Shown piece after piece: positions 11,721 to 19,525 of a DNA stretch of 64,000 nucleotides (position 1 is its first letter; each line of letters starts with the position of its first letter). The DNA lies in assembly GCF_001891125.1 (NCBI RefSeq), contig NZ_CP015247.1, positions 886,501-950,500 on the forward strand, in the 5' to 3' direction. The translations under genes and the position numbers were made by a program. Source of the stretch: Leuconostoc suionicum (GTDB lineage: Bacteria; Bacillota; Bacilli; Lactobacillales; Lactobacillaceae). The notes under the pieces were generated by a model. The model saw nothing but the letters and a program-made list of their open reading frames with translations, searched no databases and had not been told where the DNA came from.

Positions 11721-12704
11721 TTACAAAGTAGTCATTCCTTTGACAAAATGAACTGGTAAGGTGACGTGATTGTGGGATGCTGTAGTATTTTTTTGATTCA
11801 TTTGTGATAATAATTTTTCTACAGATGATTTGGCGATTTCGGCAGTAGGCTGTTTAATTGAAGATAAAAAAATTTGTTGTCGTGAATAAATACGAGCACC
11901 ATCAAATCCTATTATTTGTACATCTTTGGGTACATTAATTCCCTTTTGGGTAAGCAAAAAGTAAAAATCACTCGCGAATTCGTCAGAATCAGAAAAAATA
12001 CCGTCGTAGTTAAATGTTGTATTTATAGTATTTTCATTAATGAACGTAGCAAAGTCGTCCACAAAATTGGCAATGTCACGAGTTACAAATCTGTCTACAG
12101 TAATATTGTGTTCACGACAGTAGTCAAAAAATCCTTCTTCACGAATAGCTGATATATTTCTCACAGGTGCCTTTGAAATAAATAAAAGTCGTTTAGCACC
12201 AGAATTAACTAGAGTTTTGCCCGCTAGCTGTCCGCCAGAATAGTTATCTGAAACCACCAATGGGACTTGATCGGAAACTTTTTTCTCAATGGAAACGAGC
12301 GGTATATCTGTTGCAATTAAATTAGCTGCATCAGCATAGGACATCGTAATTAGTCCTGCAACTTTTTGTGTATTAGCCATCTGTATGTATTCGATTTCAT
12401 CTTCTGAGCGGTTATTCGAGTTGCATAATATCATTTTATAGCCATTTTTTTGCAACTCTTGTTGCATGTAGTAGCTCAATTCCGAAAAGAACGGTGAGTT
12501 GACTGTCGGAATAATAAAAACAACGAAATTTGATTGACTAGTTTTTAAAGAACGAGCCATAGCATTTGGCACATAGTTCAGCTCCGCTATGGCTTGTGCT
12601 ATTTTTTTCTGTGTATTCGGCTTGGTTTTTTTCCCATTAATGTAATTAGACACAGAACCTCTAGAAACACCAGCTAAGCTAGCTACATCGTTCATATTAA
12701 CCAA
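11721..12704 (-). CDS. LacI-family transcriptional regulator
   Basis: Sugar-responsive repressor with an N-terminal helix-turn-helix (NDVASLAGVSRGSVSNYING), a hinge helix around ARSLKTSQS and a periplasmic-binding-protein-like effector domain from about residue 60. The start is unusual: AAGAAGG at 12714-12720 is best spaced for TTG at 12704, with TTG 12710 and ATG 12695 as alternatives. It lies downstream of the GH13/GPH operon but is separated from it by a terminator, so it probably has its own promoter. Its likely target is the 18-bp palindrome in the operon leader (16178-16195). Confidence 0.88.
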   Translation of the reverse strand: MVNMNDVASLAGVSRGSVSNYINGKKTKPNTQKKIAQAIAELNYVPNAMARSLKTSQSNFVVFIIPTVNSPFFSELSYYMQQELQKNGYKMILCNSNNRSEDEIEYIQMANTQKVAGLITMSYADAANLIATDIPLVSIEKKVSDQVPLVVSDNYSGGQLAGKTLVNSGAKRLLFISKAPVRNISAIREEGFFDYCREHNITVDRFVTRDIANFVDDFATFINENTINTTFNYDGIFSDSDEFASDFYFLLTQKGINVPKDVQIIGFDGARIYSRQQIFLSSIKQPTAEIAKSSVEKLLSQMNQKNTTASHNHVTLPVHFVKGMTTL

Positions 12705-12737
12705 TTGCAAATACCTTCTTCAATATATTATGTAATA

Positions 12738-12762
12738 AAAAAGTGCCTAACTGGCACTTTTA
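12738..12762 (-). terminator. Intrinsic terminator on the minus strand
   Basis: Read on the minus strand, AAGTGCC-AGTTA-GGCACTT is a 7-bp hairpin followed by TTTTATT. It ends the GH13/GPH/small-protein operon and insulates the LacI gene. Confidence 0.78.
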
Positions 12763-12768
12763 CAATTA

Positions 12769-13008
12769 TTATGGTGTAAACCTTCCTGATAACATTTTAT
12801 CAAATAATTCTGACATTTGTTGTTGTTTCATGTTTTCTATTTGCTTCACTTCTAAATGATTGAAGTCTTCTATCATGAAGTAGGCTTCTAAATAAAGTGT
12901 CAATTGATTTTTAATAAATCGTTGGTTTGTTATCTTTTCGGGACGATTTATGTTGTTTATCAGAGACATCGCAAATTCGTGTGGATCAATAGTAAAGTTT
13001 TTCTCCAT
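12769..13008 (-). CDS. Small protein of unknown function in the alpha-glucoside operon
   Basis: I do not recognise this 79-residue protein. It has a good Shine-Dalgarno (AAAGGATAACG before ATG), follows the GPH symporter by 18 bases and is the last gene before the terminator, so it is very probably expressed. The sequence is charged and predicted helical, with no signal peptide or membrane segment. The middle has aromatic-rich LYLEAYFMIEDF and the end has a Gln/Met-rich helix. A regulator or adaptor of the symporter or glucosidase is possible but unsupported. Confidence 0.6.
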   Translation of the reverse strand: MEKNFTIDPHEFAMSLINNINRPEKITNQRFIKNQLTLYLEAYFMIEDFNHLEVKQIENMKQQQMSELFDKMLSGRFTP

Positions 13009-13026
13009 GATCGTTATCCTTTCTGA

Positions 13027-14430
13027 TTATTCAATGCTATCTTCCAAATTTTCTCTGGCATGTTTGGCATCAATATAACGTGTCATTTCTAATTCTTTTT
13101 CGGGAGTCAAACGATAGAAGAGTATTAGTATGAATGAAATGACTAAAGCAACTAAAGGCACCCAAACATAATTTGCTTCGATACTAAATAGTGCTGATGC
13201 AGACTGAGATTTATTTGGCGCATAGTGACCAAGTGATAAAAGCATACCCGTAATTGCGCCACCAATACCCATGCCAAACTTGGCGGTAAAACTTGAGGCA
13301 GAGGTTACAATTCCTTCAGCACGAACGCCGTTTTTCCACTCCCCATAATCAACTGAGTCTGCTAACAAGACGGCAATTAAGGCTCCAACGAAACCATTTC
13401 CAAAGTTTCCAATAATCGTACCAATAATTACTAGTGGAACATTCAGTAATTGTGCACCAAGGCCAAGGACTAATTGACCCAATATACTCAGTGCTAGTCC
13501 TGATAGTATTGTCTTCTTTTTTCCTATTTTCATGACAATTTTAGGTGTTAAGAATACAGAAATCAACCCAACAGCATTGAAAAACAGCGCCAGGGAAGCG
13601 AGCTCAGGTTTATCTAAATTGTATTTAAAGAAGTAGATGGTTACTTGTCCTTTTGTCTGCATACCCAGCCAATAAATAAAGTTTAAGCCAACAACAATAA
13701 CCCATGGCCAATTATTTCTAAGTGCTTTTAAAGATGTTCTAATTGGAAGTGCTTGTTGTGATTGGCGGGTTTGTACATGTTCACGTAGGTTTGCAAACAC
13801 AACCAGGTAAATGATGAAGAAGACGGCCGCTGCCATGACAGCAACCCAGAAGAAGCCTCTGCGTGGGTTATCAGTTCCTCCGAATAAGGTGACAAGTGGT
13901 AAAGCAATAACTGAAATGAGTGTTCCACCAAAGTTTGAAAATAGCGACCTAATTGTGGAGAGTAGAACGCGTTCATTTGGATCTGTTGTCATACTTGGCA
14001 AAATTGAAGTTAGTGGAATATTGACAGCTGAATATAAAACGTCAATACCAATATAGGTGACATAGGCCCAGACAATTTTCAAATTCATTGGTAAGTCTGG
14101 TGTTGTAAAACATAAAATAGTGAAGATCGTAAATGGGGCATTAAACCAAAGAAAGTAGGGGCGGCTGCGGCCCCATTTTGTGTGCGTATGGTCGATCATA
14201 ATACCCCAAAAAGGTCCATCAAGTGCATCAATTACACGTGCAACTAACATCAATGTGCCGACGGCACCGGCTGTGATACCAAAGACGTCAGTATAGAAAT
14301 ACATTAAATATGTGCCGATCAAGCTAAATGTAAAACTACAAGCAAAATCACTAGCCCCATAACTTAAGCGTTCATTCCAAGGCAACTTTCCATTGCTTTT
14401 TTCTACCGTAACTGTTCCATTACTAGACAT
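13027..14430 (-). CDS. GPH-family glycoside-cation symporter (MelB/XynP-like)
   Basis: Membrane symporter with about 12 spans. DALDGPFWGIMIDHTHTKWG is the loop 2-3 signature of the glycoside-pentoside-hexuronide family. There is no C-terminal EIIA domain, unlike LacS-type members. Placed 9 bases after the GH13 enzyme, it probably imports the oligosaccharide that enzyme cleaves. The frame opens at GTG 14439, but GGAAGG is best placed for ATG 14430 (MSSNGTVTVEK). The substrate is inferred only from context; isomaltose- or panose-like sugars are candidates. Confidence 0.87.
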   Translation of the reverse strand: MSSNGTVTVEKSNGKLPWNERLSYGASDFACSFTFSLIGTYLMYFYTDVFGITAGAVGTLMLVARVIDALDGPFWGIMIDHTHTKWGRSRPYFLWFNAPFTIFTILCFTTPDLPMNLKIVWAYVTYIGIDVLYSAVNIPLTSILPSMTTDPNERVLLSTIRSLFSNFGGTLISVIALPLVTLFGGTDNPRRGFFWVAVMAAAVFFIIYLVVFANLREHVQTRQSQQALPIRTSLKALRNNWPWVIVVGLNFIYWLGMQTKGQVTIYFFKYNLDKPELASLALFFNAVGLISVFLTPKIVMKIGKKKTILSGLALSILGQLVLGLGAQLLNVPLVIIGTIIGNFGNGFVGALIAVLLADSVDYGEWKNGVRAEGIVTSASSFTAKFGMGIGGAITGMLLSLGHYAPNKSQSASALFSIEANYVWVPLVALVISFILILFYRLTPEKELEMTRYIDAKHARENLEDSIE

Positions 14431-14447
14431 GTCATACACCTTCCTTT

Positions 14448-16160
14448 TTATAGATGCAGTGTGGTTGAGGGAGAAGTATACAGGTACACTTTGACCTCAT
14501 ATGGTTTTAATACTTGATTGTCATTTGTTGGATAATTTTGAATAATTAACTTGCTTTCAGAGGGTACATCGTATTGGCGTGTGACCGAATGAGAGGTGAA
14601 GTTCGCAATGACGAACAAGGTTTCGTTTTTGTTTTTTCGTGTATAGGCGAAAACTTCCTTATCTTCCTCATTTTCTTTGAATAAATTGAAATCACCATCG
14701 GTAATCACTGGTAAAGTATGGCGTAGTTTAATCAATTTTTGATAAAAATAAAACAGTGAATTTGGATCTGATAATTCATCCTCTGCGTTAATTGCTTGAT
14801 AATTGGGGTTCACAGATAGCCATGGTTTGACATGACTAAAGCCTGCGTAAATATCTCTATTCCATTGCATCGGAGTTCTTGAGTTATCACGTGACCGTGC
14901 CCGAAGATATGTCATCATATCCTGAGATGTAATTAATTTTTCCTTTTCAACTAGCTCTTCATAGGCATTGATGGATTCCAAATCTTTATATTGTGACAAT
15001 TCCTGAAAACCAGCATTTGTCATCCCTAGTTCCTCACCTTGATATATATAAGGTGTACCTTGCATGAAATGTAAAAGGGCAGCCAACATTTTTCCAGAAA
15101 CTTCTCGATATTCTTCTGAGTCGTTGCCAAATCGTGATATAGCCCGGGGTTGATCATGGTTATTCCAATACAAACTGTTCCATGCCTTACCATACAGTGA
15201 CTTCTGCCACTTGGTCAAATTATCACGTAATTTTTTCAATGACACGTGGTTATCGGACCATTTTCCGAGTGCTGGGTTGTCGTTTCCATCAAGGCTAACA
15301 TGTTCAAACTGAAAAACCATGTTTAGTTCTGTTCCATCTAAATTGGCATATTTCTCCGCTTCTTTTGTATCAACTCCGATAGTTTCACCAACTGTAATCC
15401 AGTCATGCTTTTTCAAGACATGTTTGTTCATTTCAGTTAGATAGTCATGAATATGTGGCCCATTGGCGACAATTTCAGCAGCATCACCATATAATTCTGA
15501 ACCGTGTATTCGACCATCAGGTAATCCTATTGGTTTTGAAATAAGGGAAATGACGTCCATACGAAAACCATCAATTCCTTTTGTAGCCCACCAATTCATC
15601 ATGTCGAATATTGAATGCCTGAGTTCTGGATTATCCCAATTCAAATCGGGCTGTTCTTTGGCAAATAAATGCAGATAGTACTGTCCAGAACTCTTGTCAA
15701 GTGTCCATGCAGGGCCAGAAAAGAAGGAGCCCCAGTTATTTGGTTCATGATCATTAACTGGGTCACGCCAAATATAATAATCTCGATACTTATTATCCGT
15801 ACTTTTGCTGCTGATGCTCTTTTGGAACCACTCATGTTCAAAAGAACTATGGTTAACCACAAGATCCATCATTATTTTTAATCCACGTTCGTGGGCTTTG
15901 CCTAGTAGTTCTTCAAAATCATGCATGTCGCCGAAAGTAGGGTTGATGCTTTTATAATCCGAAATATCGTAACCACCATCAATATTGGAGGTTTTATAGA
16001 CGGGATTCAACCATATAACGTCAACGCCCAGTTTTTCGATATAGTCAAGACGATTTATTATGCCTCTCAAATCACCTATACCATCGTCATTACTATCTTG
16101 AAAACTTTTTGGATAAACTTGGTATACAACAGCATTTTGCCACCACATTTTTTTATTCAT
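14448..16160 (-). CDS. Oligo-1,6-glucosidase / alpha-glucosidase (GH13), third copy
   Basis: GH13 alpha-glucosidase of 570 residues with the same catalytic set as its two paralogues: GFRMDVISL (nucleophile), TVGETIG (acid/base) and WNNHDQPR. Val after the nucleophile again suggests alpha-1,6 preference. The frame extends to 16193, but AAGGAG at about 16167-16172 is ideally placed for ATG 16160 (MNKKMWWQ), which also matches the paralogues; the longer start would lie inside the operator palindrome. First gene of a minus-strand operon with a GPH symporter and a small protein. It provides an intact enzyme if the frameshifted copy at 3174 is dead. Confidence 0.92.
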   Translation of the reverse strand: MNKKMWWQNAVVYQVYPKSFQDSNDDGIGDLRGIINRLDYIEKLGVDVIWLNPVYKTSNIDGGYDISDYKSINPTFGDMHDFEELLGKAHERGLKIMMDLVVNHSSFEHEWFQKSISSKSTDNKYRDYYIWRDPVNDHEPNNWGSFFSGPAWTLDKSSGQYYLHLFAKEQPDLNWDNPELRHSIFDMMNWWATKGIDGFRMDVISLISKPIGLPDGRIHGSELYGDAAEIVANGPHIHDYLTEMNKHVLKKHDWITVGETIGVDTKEAEKYANLDGTELNMVFQFEHVSLDGNDNPALGKWSDNHVSLKKLRDNLTKWQKSLYGKAWNSLYWNNHDQPRAISRFGNDSEEYREVSGKMLAALLHFMQGTPYIYQGEELGMTNAGFQELSQYKDLESINAYEELVEKEKLITSQDMMTYLRARSRDNSRTPMQWNRDIYAGFSHVKPWLSVNPNYQAINAEDELSDPNSLFYFYQKLIKLRHTLPVITDGDFNLFKENEEDKEVFAYTRKNKNETLFVIANFTSHSVTRQYDVPSESKLIIQNYPTNDNQVLKPYEVKVYLYTSPSTTLHL

Positions 16161-16177
16161 AAGATCTCCTTCTTCAT

Positions 16178-16195
16178 AAATGGAACGTTCCATTT
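16178..16195. promoter_or_regulatory. Perfect 18-bp operator palindrome in the glucosidase leader
   Basis: AAATGGAACGTTCCATTT is an exact palindrome with a central CG, as in LacI-family operators. It lies a few bases upstream of the Shine-Dalgarno of the GH13 gene at 16160. The natural candidate to bind it is the LacI-family protein at 11721-12704. Confidence 0.7.
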
Positions 16196-16230
16196 ATTTA
16201 ACACATAGTATAAACTGAATAGAATATAAA

Positions 16231-16244
16231 TGCAAGCGCTTACA
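16231..16244. promoter_or_regulatory. cre-like site upstream of the minus-strand GH13 operon
   Basis: TGCAAGCGCTTACA (minus strand TGTAAGCGCTTGCA) fits the CcpA consensus with one mismatch. The remaining gap to 16499 shows no gene; it separates two divergent transcription units. Confidence 0.6.
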
Positions 16245-16498
16245 TTTCGAGAAGACTTTTTCATATTATAGTGATGAAAATAGCAAAATTTAATTGAAAA
16301 ATTAGGGATAATAATGTACAATTCAGAAAGCGTGCGTTCGGCTGTTTTCTTGACAGTTACTGTGTTTAGTGGATTAAACGAGTTAAGGATACAAAACAAT
16401 TGATTGATGTATATATGAACTGAAATAAAGCATAACTACATATAATTTTTTAAGTCTATGAAAACCAATGGTTATAAGTTGAAGGGAGGTATCGTTGA

Positions 16499-17248
16499 TT
16501 GCGTTTCAAAAAGATACTAACATTGTTTGTTTTGGCAATAAGTCTGTTTACAGTCACCTCACTGTATCCGATCCCAGCTAAAGCAGACACAGCGAATAAT
16601 TACAATATTACAATTGATGGTAACTTTGAGGATTGGGCAGACAAACCTAAGACAGATATCTTCTTTGACTATAACAATGGCAATGTTACCAAACAGGGTT
16701 CTTTTTTATCTGACGATAAGTACTTATATATTTATATTGATATGGATCCTTATAACAAAGGACACAATTATAGATTTCAAGGAAGTGGTTGGAATGTCCA
16801 AGTTGGTAACAATATTACTAGTTTAACCTTTTCAGTTGATGGTGGAATATGGTCTCTTCAACCTGGTTCCAAAGCTGCTATCTCTTCTGTTTGGTCTTGG
16901 AGCAATAATGATCCTGATAAATTATTTATCAACCAACAAATTCCAGGTGTGACTGGTTATGTTACCACTGAAAAATCGAGTAATGGATGGGCATATCGCG
17001 ATCGTGCAGAGATTAAGATCCCATTAAGTGGCTTTTTAAAAAATCCAGATATGGTGCAAAGCCTCATAATCTATGATACCGATAACATGGGACAACAAAA
17101 AGTAACGGTAACTGGTGCTAGTACGGGCGGAAATCTGATCGTTTTAAGCGGTTTTATTATGGCGATTCTGTTAGTTTTATTTGGCAAGTTTTTAAAAAAT
17201 AGAAAGGAAAGAGAGGCTAATTTTCTTGAGTATCTTTTTATTAATTAG
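16499..17248 (+). CDS. Firmicu-CTERM sorting-domain surface protein (exosortase G substrate)
   Basis: Predicted secreted protein of 249 residues. Residues 1-28 are a signal peptide ending PAKA|DT. Residues about 35-200 form one domain beginning ITIDGNFEDW, resembling carbohydrate-binding DOMON/CBM9-like folds. The C-terminus has TGASTGG, a hydrophobic span (about 218-236) and a basic stretch (KNRKERE), the tripartite architecture of the Firmicu-CTERM sorting signal processed by exosortase XrtG. TTG 16499 is the start, with GGGAGG at 16484-16489. The tail LEYLFIN runs on past the basic stretch because the stop lies within the next gene's start region. It is the only recognisable XrtG substrate in the window. 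Confidence 0.8.
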   Translation: MRFKKILTLFVLAISLFTVTSLYPIPAKADTANNYNITIDGNFEDWADKPKTDIFFDYNNGNVTKQGSFLSDDKYLYIYIDMDPYNKGHNYRFQGSGWNVQVGNNITSLTFSVDGGIWSLQPGSKAAISSVWSWSNNDPDKLFINQQIPGVTGYVTTEKSSNGWAYRDRAEIKIPLSGFLKNPDMVQSLIIYDTDNMGQQKVTVTGASTGGNLIVLSGFIMAILLVLFGKFLKNRKEREANFLEYLFIN

Positions 17249-17798
17249 TGGTGTTATTTGGCTATATGCTTTATCTGTTTTTAAAAGAGCCAAGCTCCCA
17301 GCTTTTTATTTTATTGTGGGTAGTGTGGGGCTATTTTTTATTTTATTTTTCTTTAGTAAACCTTATTTTATTTGGATAATGGCGCGAGCGGTTACCTTTG
17401 GTGTTTCTTTAGTCGCGCATCCCTTAAATTTAGCCACTGTATATTCGGATTACGGTTTAATTGCTATTAATAAAGGGTTTAACGCCATTACAATGTCAAT
17501 TGATTATGAGTGTTCAGGAGTCATAGAAACAGCAGCATTTTGGGCTTTATTAGCATTTTATCCTATGTATCAAGCTAAAGAAAAAGTTGTGCTAGCCTTA
17601 CTGGGCCTTTTGTGGATGTACGTTGCAAATGTTATTAGATTGATTTTGATTGTACTAATTGTTCATACTTTTGGTGTGAATTATTTCTTTTTAGCTCACT
17701 CAATTATCGGTCGAATTGTATTTTATATTTTTGCCGTGTTCTTTTACTACAAAGTATTTACATACGGTTATTTAGAAAAAAATAAAAAGAAGGTGTAA
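17226..17798 (+). CDS. xrtG: Exosortase family protein XrtG
   Basis: Polytopic membrane cysteine protease/transpeptidase of the exosortase/archaeosortase superfamily, 190 residues. The conserved catalytic triad is visible: C96 (YECSGVIE), R138 (ANVIRLIL) and H158 (FLAHSIIGR), each at the edge of a membrane segment. XrtG is the Gram-positive exosortase branch and is thought to cut Firmicu-CTERM proteins such as the one encoded just before. The gene starts with TTG 17226 and overlaps its substrate gene by 23 bases; AAAGGAAAGAGAGG lies just upstream. The reaction product and the acceptor of the cleaved protein are not known from sequence. Confidence 0.88.
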   Translation: MSIFLLISGVIWLYALSVFKRAKLPAFYFIVGSVGLFFILFFFSKPYFIWIMARAVTFGVSLVAHPLNLATVYSDYGLIAINKGFNAITMSIDYECSGVIETAAFWALLAFYPMYQAKEKVVLALLGLLWMYVANVIRLILIVLIVHTFGVNYFFLAHSIIGRIVFYIFAVFFYYKVFTYGYLEKNKKKV

Positions 17799-19145
17799 AT
17801 GAATTACCTATTTTTTTTAACGTTAAGTCAAATGGGATTCTGGATAACTTGGCTACTGATACCTATTTTAGTAGAAACAGTTCCTGCAATTTCATCTTTT
17901 GTTAAAATATTTTTTTATACGATTAGTAAACCAAAATCTGAAAAGAGTCTAAGTTTCTGGCCATTTATTTCAATTATTATTCCAGTATATAACTCTGAAG
18001 ATACACTGTATGAATGCATTCAATCAGTTTACCAATCGACCTATCCTATAGATAAAATTCAAGTGATAGTGGTTGATAATAAAAGTCAAGACAAAAGTTT
18101 TAAAGCTTTTCAATCTGCACAAAACAGTTTTCCAAAATTAAATATGCAGTGGATGAAAACAGAGCAAGGAAAAGCTCGTGCGCTAAACTCTGCAATTTAT
18201 AGTAGTTCTGGTGCGTATATTATTAACATTGACAGCGACGGAATTTTAGAGCGCAATGCTTTAAAAAATTTAATCAAAAAGTTTGAGAGTGATACAACAA
18301 TATCTGCTATGACAGGTAGTATACTGACACAAAAATCTTTGATTAAAAGTACTAAAAATGTTGGATTGAAGTGGTTGCAGCGCTTAGAGTATTTCGAGTA
18401 CGCGCAAGCTTTTATGTCGGGCAGGAGTATTGAATCACAAAATAATCACTTATATACAATGTCGGGTGCATTTTCAGGATTCCGAAAAGATGCATTAATG
18501 AAAACCTTTATGTATGATGTATCAACCGTCGGCGAAGACATTGATATTACCTTTCAGGTTAGAGACAAAGCGAAAGGAAAGGTTATTCTTTGTGCAGATG
18601 CTTTCTTTTTCGTTGATCCAATTGAAAGTTGGAATAAATTATATACGCAACGACAACGTTGGCAGCGTGGCCAAATTGAAGTATCGCAAAAGTATTCTGG
18701 AAATCGTTTGGGATTAAAATCATTTTTCTCAAATTTTTTGGTGAGAAGACTAATCATTGATCACACATTTATGTTTCTAAAAACAATATGGCTTTTCGCA
18801 AGTATTGCGCTATTGTTTTTAAACTATTCACCGTTATTGCTACTACTATCATATGTTGCCATTTATCTTCTATATGTTTTTATGAGTACAATGGTTTTTG
18901 TTAATGTAAACATGATGCTAAAAAAATTTAGTGATGAGCGAACATTTTATTTTTCGCTATTCGATTGTGTCTTTTGGATGCCCATATATAATTTTATTTT
19001 ATCTTGGATACGTTTAATTGGCGTAATTAATACAGAATATCTTTCTGCTAAGTGGGCTACGAAAAATTATCATGAAGAGTTCAAAACAGTCGGAACAATT
19101 GTTAAGCAGGACTTTATTAAAATTAAAGGAGGTAGAAAAAAGTGA
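17799..19145 (+). CDS. GT2 glycosyltransferase, exosortase G-associated
   Basis: Processive-type family 2 glycosyltransferase of 448 residues. An N-terminal membrane segment is followed by a GT-A domain: VVDNKS, D145-S-D147 (the DxD metal site), GEDIDITF and Q284-R-Q-R-W288, the QxxRW motif of hyaluronan/cellulose/poly-GlcNAc synthases. Three to four membrane spans follow (about 310-430). The start codon directly abuts the xrtG stop, so translation is coupled. This family (TIGR03111 type) is known as a regular partner of XrtG. It could make a membrane-anchored glycan that modifies or accepts the sorted protein; donor sugar unknown. Confidence 0.87.
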   Translation: MNYLFFLTLSQMGFWITWLLIPILVETVPAISSFVKIFFYTISKPKSEKSLSFWPFISIIIPVYNSEDTLYECIQSVYQSTYPIDKIQVIVVDNKSQDKSFKAFQSAQNSFPKLNMQWMKTEQGKARALNSAIYSSSGAYIINIDSDGILERNALKNLIKKFESDTTISAMTGSILTQKSLIKSTKNVGLKWLQRLEYFEYAQAFMSGRSIESQNNHLYTMSGAFSGFRKDALMKTFMYDVSTVGEDIDITFQVRDKAKGKVILCADAFFFVDPIESWNKLYTQRQRWQRGQIEVSQKYSGNRLGLKSFFSNFLVRRLIIDHTFMFLKTIWLFASIALLFLNYSPLLLLLSYVAIYLLYVFMSTMVFVNVNMMLKKFSDERTFYFSLFDCVFWMPIYNFILSWIRLIGVINTEYLSAKWATKNYHEEFKTVGTIVKQDFIKIKGGRKK

Positions 19146-19522
19146 GTTTAGTAGGTACCTATCATTTGAAATATTATATCCATGCTAGTCATGCAATTAG
19201 ATGGGAAAACGGCGAAGGTGAAGAACATGCACACTCTTGGGAAATAGCGGTAGAGTTCCGTTCAACCAACGAAAACATGATTGTATTTGATAAAATTGAG
19301 AGCTCTCTAGATGATCTTTTTAAAGCATATTCTGGAAAATTTTTGAACACGGTTGAACCTTTTACCACAATAGATCCTACTTTAGAAAATATAACAAAGT
19401 TCTTTTTTACGTTAGTTGAGAAGCAAATTTTACCTATGCACGCACAATTAAATAAAATTGAGCTCGGTGAATCACCAATGAGATTTTATTATGTGACCCG
19501 AGATGACATGAGTGGTGAATAG
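19142..19522 (+). CDS. 6-pyruvoyl-tetrahydropterin synthase-like protein, exosortase G-associated
   Basis: Protein of 126 residues with the T-fold family's zinc-ligand pattern: H17 in HASHAI, and H29 and H31 in EEHAHSWE, corresponding to the HGHNY histidines of PTPS/QueD. No cysteine occurs anywhere in the protein, so the catalytic Cys of classic PTPS/QueD is missing; ordinary pterin or queuosine synthesis is unlikely. The start is GTG 19142, overlapping the glycosyltransferase stop by 4 bases, with AGGAGG at 19127. A PTPS-like gene (TIGR03112 type) is a conserved but unexplained member of XrtG loci. Confidence 0.83.
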   Translation: MSLVGTYHLKYYIHASHAIRWENGEGEEHAHSWEIAVEFRSTNENMIVFDKIESSLDDLFKAYSGKFLNTVEPFTTIDPTLENITKFFFTLVEKQILPMHAQLNKIELGESPMRFYYVTRDDMSGE

Positions 19523-19525
19523 GAT

